From positions 6,169,914-6,233,913 of the forward strand of contig NZ_GG770539.1 in the NCBI RefSeq assembly GCF_000154905.1: a stretch of 64,000 nt of DNA, in the 5' to 3' direction. The notes under the pieces were generated by a model. It was not told the DNA's origin and did not search any database. It saw only the letters and a program-made list of their open reading frames with translations. This DNA comes from Streptomyces sp. SPB074. Lineage in GTDB: Bacteria; Actinomycetota; Actinomycetes; Streptomycetales; Streptomycetaceae. This document shows, in pieces, positions 1 to 9,247 of the stretch. The position numbers and the translations under genes were made by a program. Numbering within the stretch: position 1 is the first letter of the stretch; every line of letters begins with the position of its first letter.

Positions 1-267
1 GCGCGTGCCCAGGACGGACCGGTCCTGCTCCGGGAACGAGGACGAAGGGAAGAGACGAGCGACGTGCACGGTGAGTTGGCCGCCGGCCCCGGAGCTGCCG
101 CACGGGTCGTCGCAACCGTCCCAGGCCGGGGCGCCCGGCACCACGCACGCGCGACACGGACAGCCGGGCTGCCCGTCGACCTCGGCCTCGGTCGCGTCCA
201 AGGCGCTGCACACGCACGCCAGGATGGTCTCCGCCATGTCGTGCACGGTGTACGGAGTCAGGGCCAT
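1..267 (-). CDS. tail-completion/head-tail protein, partial
   Basis: The reading frame opens at ATG 267 and runs off the left window edge after 89 codons. It begins MALTPYTVHDMAETILACV and is cysteine-rich (about 8 Cys in 89 residues). Its start overlaps the stop of the head-tail adaptor candidate by 10 nt, so the two are co-translated in the late operon. Position after the adaptor suggests a tail-completion or tail-terminator role, but no family motif is visible and the C-terminus is missing. Confidence 0.65.
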   Translation of the reverse strand, partial: MALTPYTVHDMAETILACVCSALDATEAEVDGQPGCPCRACVVPGAPAWDGCDDPCGSSGAGGQLTVHVARLFPSSSFPEQDRSVLGTR

Positions 268-1070
268 GTGGTCTGCCTCGGGCGCCGGAAGTCGGGGGAG
301 TAGACGCGCGCGGGGGAAGCGAGCCGGTAGGGGTTCACCGTGCTGAGCCACAGGTCACTGAAGGGGAGTCCAGTCCTGCCGTCGGTGAAGATCATGGTGG
401 GATCGGCCAGTTCCACCGTGACGCCCTGACGCACGGCCCGGGTGACGTTGCCGGGGAGCCGGCACGGCCCGCAGGACCCGGCGGCCTCGGGGCACGCCTT
501 GATCAGCTCGCAGGTCAGCTCGGACACGGCGGCCGTCGCGGACTCGTCCAGAGGCAGCCCGGTGCGGTAGGTGATGGCGGCGGTGCCCGGCTCGGTCGGC
601 GGCGCGGCCATGTCCTGGCAGACCGGCCAGCACTCCCCGTCCACGCGGACCAGCATGTTCGCGGAGTCGACGCGGTACGCCTCGGGCACAAGGGCCTCGC
701 CGTCGACGAGGACCTCGACGATGTCGTGCACCGGACCGTCGAGGCGTACCTCGCACAGCTCCGTGCACGAGCACGACGAGCGACACCCGCACGCGCGCGC
801 GTTGCGCCAGGCGCCGTCCGCGCCGAGGTAGGGCACCCACCCGCCGGTGCTCGGCCCGGCGTAGCGCGCGGGCATGAGCGTCTCGGCGCAGGACCGGGCG
901 CACGGTCTCACCGTGATCGGGCACGACGGCCCCCACCGGCGCCCGGACATGCGCCACAAGATCTGCGAGGCGACCATCCGCCACCGGTCGATGACGGCCT
1001 GGTCCAGGTCTTCGGGCAGGTCGCAGCACAGCTCGACCGGCCAGGGCTCGCATACCTCGTGGCGGGGCAT
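258..1070 (-). CDS. head-to-tail adaptor-like protein
   Basis: A 270-residue protein starting MPRHEVCEPWPVELCC. Residues about 20-40 (DRWRMVASQILWRMSGRRWG) look like the helical N-terminus of siphophage head-tail connectors, which bind the portal ring and receive the tail. The protein is very cysteine-rich, with about 20 Cys including CC, CGC and CSC clusters. The ATG at 1070 overlaps the upstream stop as TGATG, so translation is probably coupled. The family assignment rests on the N-terminal pattern and on gene order. Confidence 0.6.
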   Translation of the reverse strand: MPRHEVCEPWPVELCCDLPEDLDQAVIDRWRMVASQILWRMSGRRWGPSCPITVRPCARSCAETLMPARYAGPSTGGWVPYLGADGAWRNARACGCRSSCSCTELCEVRLDGPVHDIVEVLVDGEALVPEAYRVDSANMLVRVDGECWPVCQDMAAPPTEPGTAAITYRTGLPLDESATAAVSELTCELIKACPEAAGSCGPCRLPGNVTRAVRQGVTVELADPTMIFTDGRTGLPFSDLWLSTVNPYRLASPARVYSPDFRRPRQTTWP

Positions 1071-1774
1071 CAGCGGGGCCCAGTCTCGTACGGGCCCGGC
1101 TCGGGGAAGCGGGCCCGGATGTGCGCTCCGACCTGGCCGTGCGCGAAGCTGTCGGGCAGGGTGCTCAGGAACGGGACGCTGCGAGGGAAGGCGGGCCCCC
1201 TCGTGAGGATCTTCGGGTCGCTGATCTCCCGGCCGCCGAGCTGGTGCATCATCCCGTACAAGGTCCGCTTGTGCAGGACCTCCAGGTGCGCCCCGGTGTC
1301 CAGCGTCTCCAGCACCTGCGCCTTCCGCATCGGCATCGGGACGTGCAGCTCGTAGGAGAGCGGCCGGTGGTGGCCGAGCTGCGCGAGCAGGACCCGGGTC
1401 TCGCGCAAGCCCCGCAGATACCGGCCTCGGCCGCGAGTCGCGTAGTACGCCTCGACGCGAGCGAGAGGTCCCCGGTGCAGCACCGGCATGCGGTCCAGCG
1501 GGCGCATGATGAAGAAGTCGTCGTTGAAGTAGAGGAAGCCCTCGGCGACCTCGGGGTGCTCGGCCGCCGCGCGCAGGTTGGCCGTCGAGCTCTGGTACTT
1601 CGTGGCCCTCGGCGGGACCGGGATGCGCCCGACACCTCGTACCCAGGACGGGCAGTGCCCCGCAATCCACACCCGCGCGTGCGGCAGGTGCGCGAGAGAG
1701 CGCAGCGAGTACCGCAGCTCCTCGTTGCGGTCCCCGGGCTTGACCACGTACACGATGTCGGGCGCGGCGGGCAT
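1070..1774 (-). CDS. Stealth-like (capsular phosphotransferase CR2-type) phage protein
   Basis: A 234-residue protein from ATG 1774. The segments IVYVVKPGDRNEELRYSLRSL near the N-terminus and FLYFNDDFFIMRPLD near residue 95 resemble conserved region 2 of Stealth proteins. That family contains sugar-phosphate transferases of bacterial capsules and the human GNPTAB protein. No other Stealth regions are evident, so this is a minimal form. It sits between the tail-tube candidate and the head-tail adaptor with a 3-nt spacer upstream. A role in modifying virion or host surface glycans is inference. Confidence 0.55.
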   Translation of the reverse strand: MPAAPDIVYVVKPGDRNEELRYSLRSLAHLPHARVWIAGHCPSWVRGVGRIPVPPRATKYQSSTANLRAAAEHPEVAEGFLYFNDDFFIMRPLDRMPVLHRGPLARVEAYYATRGRGRYLRGLRETRVLLAQLGHHRPLSYELHVPMPMRKAQVLETLDTGAHLEVLHKRTLYGMMHQLGGREISDPKILTRGPAFPRSVPFLSTLPDSFAHGQVGAHIRARFPEPGPYETGPR

Positions 1775-1776
1775 CG

Positions 1777-2478
1777 TCAGGACACCTCGCACAGTTCGCC
1801 CGCGACCGGCACGTACGTGGTGCTCGTCTCGGGCGGCTCGACGGTTGTGGTGAAGATCCGGCGGTGGCAGGTCGAGCCGAGCGGCGCGAGCATCGGCCCA
1901 GGGGTTCCGGCTGCGTCCTGCGCCATCACGTCGTACGGCCCCATGCCCCATTTCCCGCCCGCACGCGTGGCTCCCGTAAGGGTGAAGTTGACTGCCTCGC
2001 CTGCGAGTTCGAGGTCACCGATGATCCCGTTGGTGATCCACGGCATGATGCCGTACAGCCACGCACCGTCCGCAGCGTCGTCTTCGCAGACGTCCTCACC
2101 GAGCACGTCCGCCCAGAATTCGAGCGCAAAACCCGAGCGGCAAGGGATTGAGCAGGAGTCGAAACCGATCGGCCGGCCCGCGTAGTCGTAGAAGACGGGG
2201 CTCCCGGTCATCAGCTCGATCAGCTCGGGCGACGCCTGGAAGAAGGTGTAGGTGACGTCGAAGTTGTTGAAGGTCGGGCACGCCTTCTTGTACCCGCACT
2301 GGCGGCCGTTCCCGGCCTTGAAGGTGATGTCGTCGCCTTCGTCGATGTTCGCTTCCATCTGGAGGGAGGCGTGGCAGTCCGTCACGTACGAGGCTTCGGG
2401 GCCGCAGACGGGGCGACCGCAACCGTCGATGCGCGTGACCCGCACCACGTCGATGTTGCTGATAAGGGGAGCCGGCAT
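1777..2478 (-). CDS. major tail protein candidate
   Basis: A 233-residue protein beginning MPAPLISNIDVVRVTRIDG. Size, position after the head genes and the even polar composition fit a siphophage tail-tube subunit. It is preceded by the same leader (15-nt motif plus hairpin holding GGAGG) that precedes the major capsid gene, which suggests similarly strong expression. It contains about 14 cysteines, high for a tail tube. An alternative is a second abundant capsid or decoration protein. Confidence 0.6.
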   Translation of the reverse strand: MPAPLISNIDVVRVTRIDGCGRPVCGPEASYVTDCHASLQMEANIDEGDDITFKAGNGRQCGYKKACPTFNNFDVTYTFFQASPELIELMTGSPVFYDYAGRPIGFDSCSIPCRSGFALEFWADVLGEDVCEDDAADGAWLYGIMPWITNGIIGDLELAGEAVNFTLTGATRAGGKWGMGPYDVMAQDAAGTPGPMLAPLGSTCHRRIFTTTVEPPETSTTYVPVAGELCEVS

Positions 2479-2483
2479 GGCGA

Positions 2484-2521
2484 GCCTCCACGGTGAGTGG
2501 GAGGCCCGGCCCGAAACCAGA
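2484..2521 (-). promoter_or_regulatory. late-gene leader: shared motif plus SD-containing hairpin
   Basis: On the minus strand the 15-nt motif TCTGGTTTCGGGCCG (2521-2507) is followed by the hairpin GCCTCC-loop-GGAGGC (2505-2484), six nt before ATG 2478. The Shine-Dalgarno GGAGG forms the 3' arm of the stem. The same 15 nt and the same layout occur before the major capsid gene at 13,921-13,963. A translational or processing role is inferred. Confidence 0.6.
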
Positions 2522-2537
2522 CGGCTCGCGAGTACGA

Positions 2538-2570
2538 GTGTAGGCGCGCGGCCCTGCGGCGCGCCTACAC
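2538..2570 (-). terminator. GC-rich hairpin, possible terminator or processing site
   Basis: A perfect 12-bp inverted repeat, GTGTAGGCGCGC and its complement with a 9-nt loop, lies just after the 108-residue protein gene and before the tail-tube leader. There is no T-run, so intrinsic termination is uncertain. It may partially terminate the transcript or mark a processing point. Confidence 0.5.
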
Positions 2571-2577
2571 GGAAGGG

Positions 2578-2904
2578 TCAAGAAGAGATGTCGCTCTCGT
2601 GCCCGGACATGCGCCGGGCCGTTGCCTCGGGCACACCAGCGGTGCGAAGCGCCTCGTAGTCCTCCTGGCAGCGGGCCTGCGCGCGGGAGCGCTCCTCGGC
2701 CAGGTGCGTGTCCCGACGGGTGGCTAGCTTGGCCACGTAAGCGGTGTGCTCCTCCTCGGTGACGACACGGCCCGGCTTCGCGAGCACGGGCGGCGCGTCC
2801 CCGCCGGTGACAGCCTGGATGCGGCCCGCCGAGCCGTCCTCGTAGAGCACCCAGAACGTGCGCGACTCGGCATCGACATCGACGGGAGTGGGAGCGGTGG
2901 CCAT
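2578..2904 (-). CDS. small late phage protein
   Basis: A 108-residue protein starting MATAPTPVDVDAESRTFWV from ATG 2904, with a charged alpha-helical C-terminus (KLATRRDTHLAEERSRAQAR). It lies between a fibre-like structural gene and the tail-tube candidate. No family recognised; minor structural or chaperone roles are both possible. Confidence 0.65.
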   Translation of the reverse strand: MATAPTPVDVDAESRTFWVLYEDGSAGRIQAVTGGDAPPVLAKPGRVVTEEEHTAYVAKLATRRDTHLAEERSRAQARCQEDYEALRTAGVPEATARRMSGHESDISS

Positions 2905-2906
2905 GA

Positions 2907-3596
2907 TCAGACTCCGATCAGGAGAACGCGGATGTAGACCTGAATCCTGTTGTAGGTGGCGCCGCCGATGCCTCGACCGAGGGTGATATCGAAGGGCAGG
3001 GCGCGGGTCTCGCCGACCTCTAGGGCGTCCGCGAGGCCGAAGCACTTCGTCGTCTGGACGTGGAAGTCCTGCTCCACCGTCGTGCCGGTGTTGCGGTGGA
3101 AGATCATTTCGTCGCCGCCGTGCCCGTACGCGGCGCCCGCTCCCGCCGGGAGGTCGAAGTCGATGTCCACCTCCCGTTCCAGCCAGACCAACGCGGGGCG
3201 GCAGCCCGGATTGGTCACGGTCGTCGTGAAGGTGTCGCCCGGCTGATCGAAGCCGGCGGGCACCACTAGATTCGGGTAGTCGCGGGTCTCGGTGTAGCTG
3301 AAGGCCGCCGCGAAGCCTCTGGGCTCCGAGCGCAGCACACCCGTGCTGTCGCACGCCACGACGCCGCCGATGTCGTCGACGCTGCACTCGTACGGCCACA
3401 TTCCCGTGGCCGCCATGAGCGGGGCAGTATCCGTGCCCGCCCCGGCGAGGCCGCACCCGGACACCAGATCCGGCGCGACCGGCTGCCCCGACGCCCCGAT
3501 GACGTACGGCGCGGTGGTCGAGCCGTCACCATCGACGGTGATACCCGGGCCCGCGATCACGCTGCACCCGCAGTACCGCTCCTCGCAGCAGCTCAT
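2907..3596 (-). CDS. phage structural protein (fibre/decoration-like)
   Basis: A 229-residue protein starting MSCCEERYCGCS. The N-terminal phrase GPGITVDGDGSTTAPYVI is typical of phage fibre and tail-associated proteins that begin with a short particle-anchoring segment. The rest is beta-rich and lacks transmembrane segments. Its ATG overlaps the stop of the collagen-like gene by 4 nt (ATGA), so the two are likely co-translated. It probably decorates the capsid or forms part of a fibre. Confidence 0.6.
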   Translation of the reverse strand: MSCCEERYCGCSVIAGPGITVDGDGSTTAPYVIGASGQPVAPDLVSGCGLAGAGTDTAPLMAATGMWPYECSVDDIGGVVACDSTGVLRSEPRGFAAAFSYTETRDYPNLVVPAGFDQPGDTFTTTVTNPGCRPALVWLEREVDIDFDLPAGAGAAYGHGGDEMIFHRNTGTTVEQDFHVQTTKCFGLADALEVGETRALPFDITLGRGIGGATYNRIQVYIRVLLIGV

Positions 3597-3952
3597 GATT
3601 CCCCCTCCTGGGGTTCGACAGCGATCAGATGGACGGTGACGCCCGCCGCCGGGAGAGCGGCGGCGAGCAGGGAGATCCCCAGCAGCTCCACGACGGCGGC
3701 GCCCTCGGCCTGCACCGTCGTGGATGAGGCCGAGTTCGCGGTGACGCGGACCGACCGGAAGCCGCCGCCGTCGCCCTGGACCGCGACCGAGACGACTGGC
3801 GCGGCCTCGAAGGGCGGCTCCCAGGCGACGACCGCCTGGCCGCTGCTGGTGGTGACGGCGGTCGCGCGGGCTACCCGCACACCGGGACCCCCCGGCACCC
3901 CGGGCGGGCCCGGCGGCCCGGGAAGGGCGAGCCCGGCGCTCGTCCCGCTCAC
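3593..3952 (-). CDS. collagen-like fibre protein
   Basis: GTG start at 3952 overlapping the upstream stop (GTGA). The product has 119 residues and a short Gly-X-Y stretch near the N-terminus (GPPGPPGVPGGPG) that could trimerise. The beta-rich C-terminus (AAPVVSVAVQGDGGGFRSV) resembles the small jelly-roll domain seen at the tip of some phage fibres. It sits directly downstream of the giant repeat protein. The receptor-binding idea is inference. Confidence 0.6.
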   Translation of the reverse strand: MSGTSAGLALPGPPGPPGVPGGPGVRVARATAVTTSSGQAVVAWEPPFEAAPVVSVAVQGDGGGFRSVRVTANSASSTTVQAEGAAVVELLGISLLAAALPAAGVTVHLIAVEPQEGES

Positions 3953-6900
3953 AGGACCACCCCCGCAGTCCACGCCACGGCCACCGGCCCGTCGCCCGCA
4001 GTTACCGTGAGCGGACCTGTCAGCGCGGCATCGGTCTCCCGCGCCACCGACCAGCCGATGCTCTCGCCCGCGACCATGCCGCTCACCCCGTCCGCTGTAG
4101 TCACCATCGCCGTGCCGCGCGCCACGACCGATACGGACTGGAGCAGCGGCACCGTCTGGGCGTCCCAACTCGCGCCAGGCGGGAGGACGAGCCTGTGAGC
4201 CTGCACACCACGCGCCGGCGGGCCCGCAGCGGCAGGCCCTTCCTCGACCGGCGCCACCGGCTCGTACGGGCCCGTCAACCCCGGCGCGTACGTCCCCACC
4301 GTGCTGAGAGCACCCGTGCACGCGTCCACCGCGATCAGCTCGACATACGGCACGTCACCGACGCCGTCGCCATCCGTGTCGTCCCACCGGCACTCCTCGT
4401 GCAGGAATTCCGTGCAGTCCTCGCCGGGGGACTCCTCGTCCGGGGCGGGCCCGCAGACCCCGACCGTGCCGGACGCGGTGTACGGGGTGGAGCCGTCGAG
4501 GGCGGTGTCGATGGCCGATACCGCCGTGGCGATCCCGGGTGTGTAGACCAGGTGCCGCAGGAAGCCGGTGACCGTCCCGTCCGGGGCGGTATCGCACAAG
4601 GCGAGTGTCTCGGTGGTCGGGCAGCAGTCCCCACCGCTGTTATCGGCCGGGACGCACTGGCCGACGGTGCCGGTGACGATGTAGGGCTGGCCGCTCAGGG
4701 TGCTGTCGGAGGTCGCCACTACCCGCCCGGTCTCGCAGTCGGTGACCACCGACCGGAGGAACTGCACTGGCGTGCTGGCTTCACAGCCTTCCAGGGCCAC
4801 GGACGCGGTGAACTGGTCGGCGGTCCAGCCCTTCGCGGTGCCGTGGAATGTCTCCAGGATCACCGCGGCGTACAGGGTGCCGGCGGCGAGGTCGGCTGCG
4901 GTGACCGGCACCGTGACGGTGAGAGTCTGCACGTGCCCGACCGGCGCGTACGTGGTCACGTCCTGCGCGGCCAACAGCGTCGTGCCCTGGTACAGGCGCA
5001 GCGCGCCGTCCCATAGCTGTCCGGCGCCGGGCCCGTTCTGGGTGACGCGTACGGAGACGGTGAGTGTGCCGGAGGCGCTGTCGCAGCCGGCCGGGGCGGC
5101 GGTGATGCGACCGGTGGCTACGGGGTTCACCTGGCCGGGGCCGGTGCCGGCCGGCCAGGTGAGGGTGCCGCCGGTCCACAGCGGGGTGTACGGGCCGGAC
5201 AGGTCCGGGAACTGCGCCGGGGCCAGGCCGACGTCGGCGCCCGTGGCATCCGTGATGTCCGGGGACACGGTGACGGTGGAGTCGGCCGGGGCGTCGCACA
5301 GCAGCACCGAGGCGGTGTCGCGGCACGGCTCGGACCCCGGGCCGCAGATCCCGACCGTGCCGGACGGTGTGTACGGCGCGAATCCGTCGAGGGCGGTGTC
5401 GGTGACGGCGGCGGGCTGCCCGCCGCTGCCGTAGGTGATGTGCCGCAGGAACGGGCTGCTGCTGCCGTCCGGGGCGATGTCGCACAGAGTCAGGACCTCG
5501 ACGTCCAGGCCGCTGCCTGCGCCCGCACCGCAGCCCGTGCCGCACGGCACGAGGTCGCCCTCGGGCGGGTCCGTGGCGATGCCCTGGGCGTCCAGCCACG
5601 ACACAGTGACCGTGCCGTCGCACTCCTGGGAGTACACCTTCGTGTACTGGATCTCTTCGCATTCCTGGGCCGGGCCGAGAATCCACTGCTGTCCGGCCGC
5701 GTCCACGACGGTCATCGGCCCGTACACGGTCCGGGTGCCGCCGGTGGAGCCGACATACCAGGCACAGCCAGGCGCGGTCTGCGCCGCCCAGGTCGCACCG
5801 GACGGGTCCAGATTGGTGAGGGCCTGCGCCCAGTTCAGGTGCATGCCGGGCGCGGCGGCGGTGCCTTCGCCGCAGGGGCCGCCGTTGAAGGCCCGGCCGC
5901 CGCCGTCACCGATCACCTCCTGCCCGTTCACGATCCAGCTCGTGATCGTGTAGCCGCCCCTGGCCGGCTGGCACGGAAACTGCCCGCCTGGGCCCTGGAC
6001 GCTGCCGCACTGCCCCGGCACACCCTCGATCAGGCTCGTGTTGTCGTATCCGGCCTCGGTGCGGGTGACCGCTCCGACGCACTCGGTGGAGAACGCGGAG
6101 GGGCAGGGCGGGTCCTGGCACAGGACCAGCTCGGCGCCGTCCGGCAGCTCGACCGGCTCGCCGGTGGTCGGGTCGGTGAGGCGCTGGAGGGTGCGGTCGC
6201 CGGTCTGGTTGTCGTAGACGCGCTCGACCAGGACTTGCGCGGTCACGGTGCCGGTGGCGGGGTCCACCGCGCACATCAGGTCGGACTCGACGTCCACGCG
6301 GGTCTCTGGCGGCGGGACCGGGCAGCAGTCCTGTGCGGGCCGGCACTGCCCCACCTGGCCTGTGACGGTGTAGGGCTGGCCGTCAAGGGTGGTGTCTGTC
6401 GTGGTCAGGGTCTGGCCGGTTTCGCAGTCGGTGACGATCGTCCGCAAGAACTGCACGGCCTGGACGCAGCCGCCCTGCCCGTACTCCACCGTCGCGGTGT
6501 AGGCGCTGGCCTCCCAGGACTTCGGGGCGGCAGGCACCCCGCCGCTCCCCGCTTCGTCCCAGGTCTCCAGGTCGATCCAGACGATGACGCCGCTGCTGGC
6601 GGTGGCGGCATCGACTGGGGCGGACACGGTCATGTGCCGGGTGGAGCCGACTCCGACAGAGCTGATGATCGGCGATGTCGCCAGCGTGGCCCCGTCTGGG
6701 GTGAGCAGGCGCATCCGGCCGTTCGTCAGGATGCCGGGGTTGGGGCCCGCGTTGCGGACCTCGACGGCGGCGGTGACGGTAGCGGTGCCGTCGTCGCACG
6801 CGGGCCGGGTGCTGGTGATGATGCCGGCGGCGCAGCGGTGGACTTGCTTCGCACCGGTCGCCGCGTTGCTCGTCTCGGCCGGGAAGACGGTCGTGCCGCC

Positions 6901-9126
6901 GTCCCACAGGGCTTGGGCGCCGCCGGCCAGGGCCGCGTTGTGGAAGGTGAAGAAGTACGGCGTCGGGTCCGTGTCGGTCGTAGTGGACGTGACCGGGAGC
7001 GGCGGGACGCCGTCAGGGGCCGGGTCGTCGCACAGCAGCACCGTGGCGCTGTCATGGCACGGCACGGGCTCACCCGGAGACTCCTCATCATCTGCGCTGG
7101 CGCAGACGCCGACTGTCCCGGTCACCGTGTACGGGGTGGTCCCGTCCAGGGTGGTATCGGTGACCGTGACGCCGTCCGCTGTGGAGGTGATGTGCCGCAG
7201 GAATGCAGTCACCGTGCCGTCCGGGGCGATGTCGCACAGCGGCAGGACGCTCATGCCGCCGGAGGCGTCTGCCCACTGGTCGCAGACCGGCTCCGTTCGG
7301 CAGACGACGACGCTGCCGGTCGGCACGTAGGGGGTCTGCCCGTCGAGTTCGGTGTCCGTGACCGTGGTGACCTGCCCGGCCGCGTCCCGGCACACCGACC
7401 GCAGAAAGGTATGTGCGGCCTGACCGACCGTCAGGTCGTGGACGGTAACCCGCCCGGAGGCCCCGCTGTCCGACGGGCGGAAGACCAGCGCTGTGGCGCC
7501 AGGGTGAGTGACTGTCGACAGATCTGTCGGAGATGCCTGGTCGGACGCGCACAGGATGCCACTGGCCTCGTCCCACACGTGGTTGGCGTGAACGGTCTGC
7601 GGGACACTCCCGGCCGGGAGGACGACGCAGACGCCGGGCCCGCCGAAAGTGATCCCGAAAGCGGCCGTCACCTCCTGGTCGAACGTCCAGCCGCCCTGAG
7701 TGCCGGGCAGGCCGGTCAGCCACGTCGGCACGCCGAACCCCGGCGCCAGGCCCGAACGCACCCAGGACACCCCGTTGCTGAGTGTCCCCTGCGTGCCGGC
7801 CGGAGGGCTCACCGGCATCGCCACCGGGGCGGGTGCGGTGTCGCACAGCAGCAGCGTGGTGCTGTCCTGGCACGGGGCGGTGCACGTCCCGACGGTGCCG
7901 AGCGGGGTGTACGGGGTGGTGCCGTCGAGCGCCGTGTCGGTCGTGGTCACGGTGCCGACCGCCGTGACGTGCAGTCGCCGCAGGAAGGAGGTGGTGGTGC
8001 CGTCGTCGGCGATGTCGCACAGCACGAGGACGTCCCCGCTGGCGGAGGCCGCCGTGCTCCCGCCATCGCCCGTCGTGCCGCCCGTGCACGTCTGCACGGT
8101 GCCGACCGGCGTGTACGGCTGTCCGTCCAGGGTGGTGTCGGTGGTGGTGATAGTGCCGTCGCAGGCCGAACGGACGTGCCGTAGGAACCGGGTCGCGGTG
8201 GGTGCGGGGGTGACATCAAGGCCGATCACGCCGACTGCCGCATTGGGCACGGCACCGTCGATAGCGGTGTACCAGGTGAAGGACGTGACCGGTGAGGTGG
8301 TGGTGAACCAGGTGGCCTCAGCGGCGGTCGCACCCTGGCCGCACAGCCGATTCTGGTCCGGGTCCCACACGTGGTGGGGCGCCAGGGAGTCCAGTTGGAG
8401 GCCGGGCGGTAGTTGCGCGCACTCGTTGTTGTTGAACGACGCGAATGCGATGCGGAGGTTGACGGGCTGGTCGAAGGTCCAGGTCTGCGGTCCCTGGGGG
8501 TACGGCTGCCCCGGGTTCGCCGAGGCCAGGTATCCATTGCCCGCCAGCCACGCCCCGGCGTCCACGCTCCACGTCACCCCGTTGGGGAGCGTGCCTGTCT
8601 GGGGGGCGGGCGGCAGGGTGTCCAGCGGGACCGCTGCGGGAGCGGCCTCGCCGGCGACATCGCACAGGACGAGCGGCGCCGACGACCCGCATGGGCCGCC
8701 GGGCTCGCCTTCGTCTCCGGGGCAGATGGCCAGGGTGCCCTGGAGGGTGTAGGTCTCGCCGGTGGCCGCGGAGACCAGGCGGACGGAGTCGATACTGCCG
8801 TCGTCTGCGTAGTGGTACTCGACCAGGACCAGGCCCAGGAGGGTCGTCCCGTCCGCCGCGAGGTCGCACAGCACACCGGAGACCTGGATGCTGCGGGAAT
8901 CCCCGCACGCCGCCGCACCAGCCGGGGGCACGCCGGTGGTGTACGCCCCGGTCGTGAGGTTCATCCACCCGGTCTGCTGGGTGTTGCCGGAGCAGTCCCG
9001 CTCGATGATGACCGCCAGCGGCGTGCCGTCAGGCAGGCACAGCCCTGTGGTGGCGATGGGCGTGGTCAGGGACGGGCAGTCCGAGCCGCCGCACGAGCAG
9101 CCGCCGAACCCTCCACCTACAGGCAT
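3949..9126 (-). CDS. giant repeat-containing virion fibre/decoration protein
   Basis: A 1,725-residue protein. ATG 9126 is preferred over the adjacent ATG 9129 because GGAG then lies 6 nt upstream. The N-terminus is Gly/Cys-rich (GGGFGGCSCGG). The body contains eight copies of a module with the core FLR-x(10-16)-TDT-x-LDG-x-TPY-x(4)-GTV-x-x-C, interspersed with non-identical beta-sandwich-like inserts. The C-terminal 90 residues look like a separate jelly-roll. The neighbouring 240-residue protein carries a ninth module. The position between capsid and head-tail genes suggests a capsid-attached fibre rather than a tape measure. No enzymatic domain seen. Confidence 0.65.
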   Translation of the reverse strand: MPVGGGFGGCSCGGSDCPSLTTPIATTGLCLPDGTPLAVIIERDCSGNTQQTGWMNLTTGAYTTGVPPAGAAACGDSRSIQVSGVLCDLAADGTTLLGLVLVEYHYADDGSIDSVRLVSAATGETYTLQGTLAICPGDEGEPGGPCGSSAPLVLCDVAGEAAPAAVPLDTLPPAPQTGTLPNGVTWSVDAGAWLAGNGYLASANPGQPYPQGPQTWTFDQPVNLRIAFASFNNNECAQLPPGLQLDSLAPHHVWDPDQNRLCGQGATAAEATWFTTTSPVTSFTWYTAIDGAVPNAAVGVIGLDVTPAPTATRFLRHVRSACDGTITTTDTTLDGQPYTPVGTVQTCTGGTTGDGGSTAASASGDVLVLCDIADDGTTTSFLRRLHVTAVGTVTTTDTALDGTTPYTPLGTVGTCTAPCQDSTTLLLCDTAPAPVAMPVSPPAGTQGTLSNGVSWVRSGLAPGFGVPTWLTGLPGTQGGWTFDQEVTAAFGITFGGPGVCVVLPAGSVPQTVHANHVWDEASGILCASDQASPTDLSTVTHPGATALVFRPSDSGASGRVTVHDLTVGQAAHTFLRSVCRDAAGQVTTVTDTELDGQTPYVPTGSVVVCRTEPVCDQWADASGGMSVLPLCDIAPDGTVTAFLRHITSTADGVTVTDTTLDGTTPYTVTGTVGVCASADDEESPGEPVPCHDSATVLLCDDPAPDGVPPLPVTSTTTDTDPTPYFFTFHNAALAGGAQALWDGGTTVFPAETSNAATGAKQVHRCAAGIITSTRPACDDGTATVTAAVEVRNAGPNPGILTNGRMRLLTPDGATLATSPIISSVGVGSTRHMTVSAPVDAATASSGVIVWIDLETWDEAGSGGVPAAPKSWEASAYTATVEYGQGGCVQAVQFLRTIVTDCETGQTLTTTDTTLDGQPYTVTGQVGQCRPAQDCCPVPPPETRVDVESDLMCAVDPATGTVTAQVLVERVYDNQTGDRTLQRLTDPTTGEPVELPDGAELVLCQDPPCPSAFSTECVGAVTRTEAGYDNTSLIEGVPGQCGSVQGPGGQFPCQPARGGYTITSWIVNGQEVIGDGGGRAFNGGPCGEGTAAAPGMHLNWAQALTNLDPSGATWAAQTAPGCAWYVGSTGGTRTVYGPMTVVDAAGQQWILGPAQECEEIQYTKVYSQECDGTVTVSWLDAQGIATDPPEGDLVPCGTGCGAGAGSGLDVEVLTLCDIAPDGSSSPFLRHITYGSGGQPAAVTDTALDGFAPYTPSGTVGICGPGSEPCRDTASVLLCDAPADSTVTVSPDITDATGADVGLAPAQFPDLSGPYTPLWTGGTLTWPAGTGPGQVNPVATGRITAAPAGCDSASGTLTVSVRVTQNGPGAGQLWDGALRLYQGTTLLAAQDVTTYAPVGHVQTLTVTVPVTAADLAAGTLYAAVILETFHGTAKGWTADQFTASVALEGCEASTPVQFLRSVVTDCETGRVVATSDSTLSGQPYIVTGTVGQCVPADNSGGDCCPTTETLALCDTAPDGTVTGFLRHLVYTPGIATAVSAIDTALDGSTPYTASGTVGVCGPAPDEESPGEDCTEFLHEECRWDDTDGDGVGDVPYVELIAVDACTGALSTVGTYAPGLTGPYEPVAPVEEGPAAAGPPARGVQAHRLVLPPGASWDAQTVPLLQSVSVVARGTAMVTTADGVSGMVAGESIGWSVARETDAALTGPLTVTAGDGPVAVAWTAGVVL
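4453..8200 (-). repeat. eight-copy protein-coding repeat (TDTxLDGxTPYTxxGTVGxC)
   Basis: Each copy encodes about 35-45 residues: an LCD or LCDIAPDG lead, then FLRH or FLRS, a variable strand, TDTxLDG, PYTxxG and a closing Cys. At the DNA level the copies share recognisable blocks coding for the LDG-TPYT and GTVG segments. Copies are diverged enough to be old duplications, yet similar enough to recombine or confuse assemblies. Confidence 0.7.
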
Positions 9127-9247
9127 CATTTCTCCGATCGGGTCATGCGGGAGTCGGGCGGCGTATGCCGACCGGGGACGTAGGCGGGCAGCGGGCGTGG
9201 GCGCGCGCTGCTCCGGCGCATCGCGCGGGGGCTGCTGAAGGGGGCGG

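Noticed and set aside
5440..8184. 914-codon plus-strand frame opposite the giant repeat protein
   Set aside because: Antisense shadow; Arg/Gly/Ala/Val-rich and without start signals or domains.
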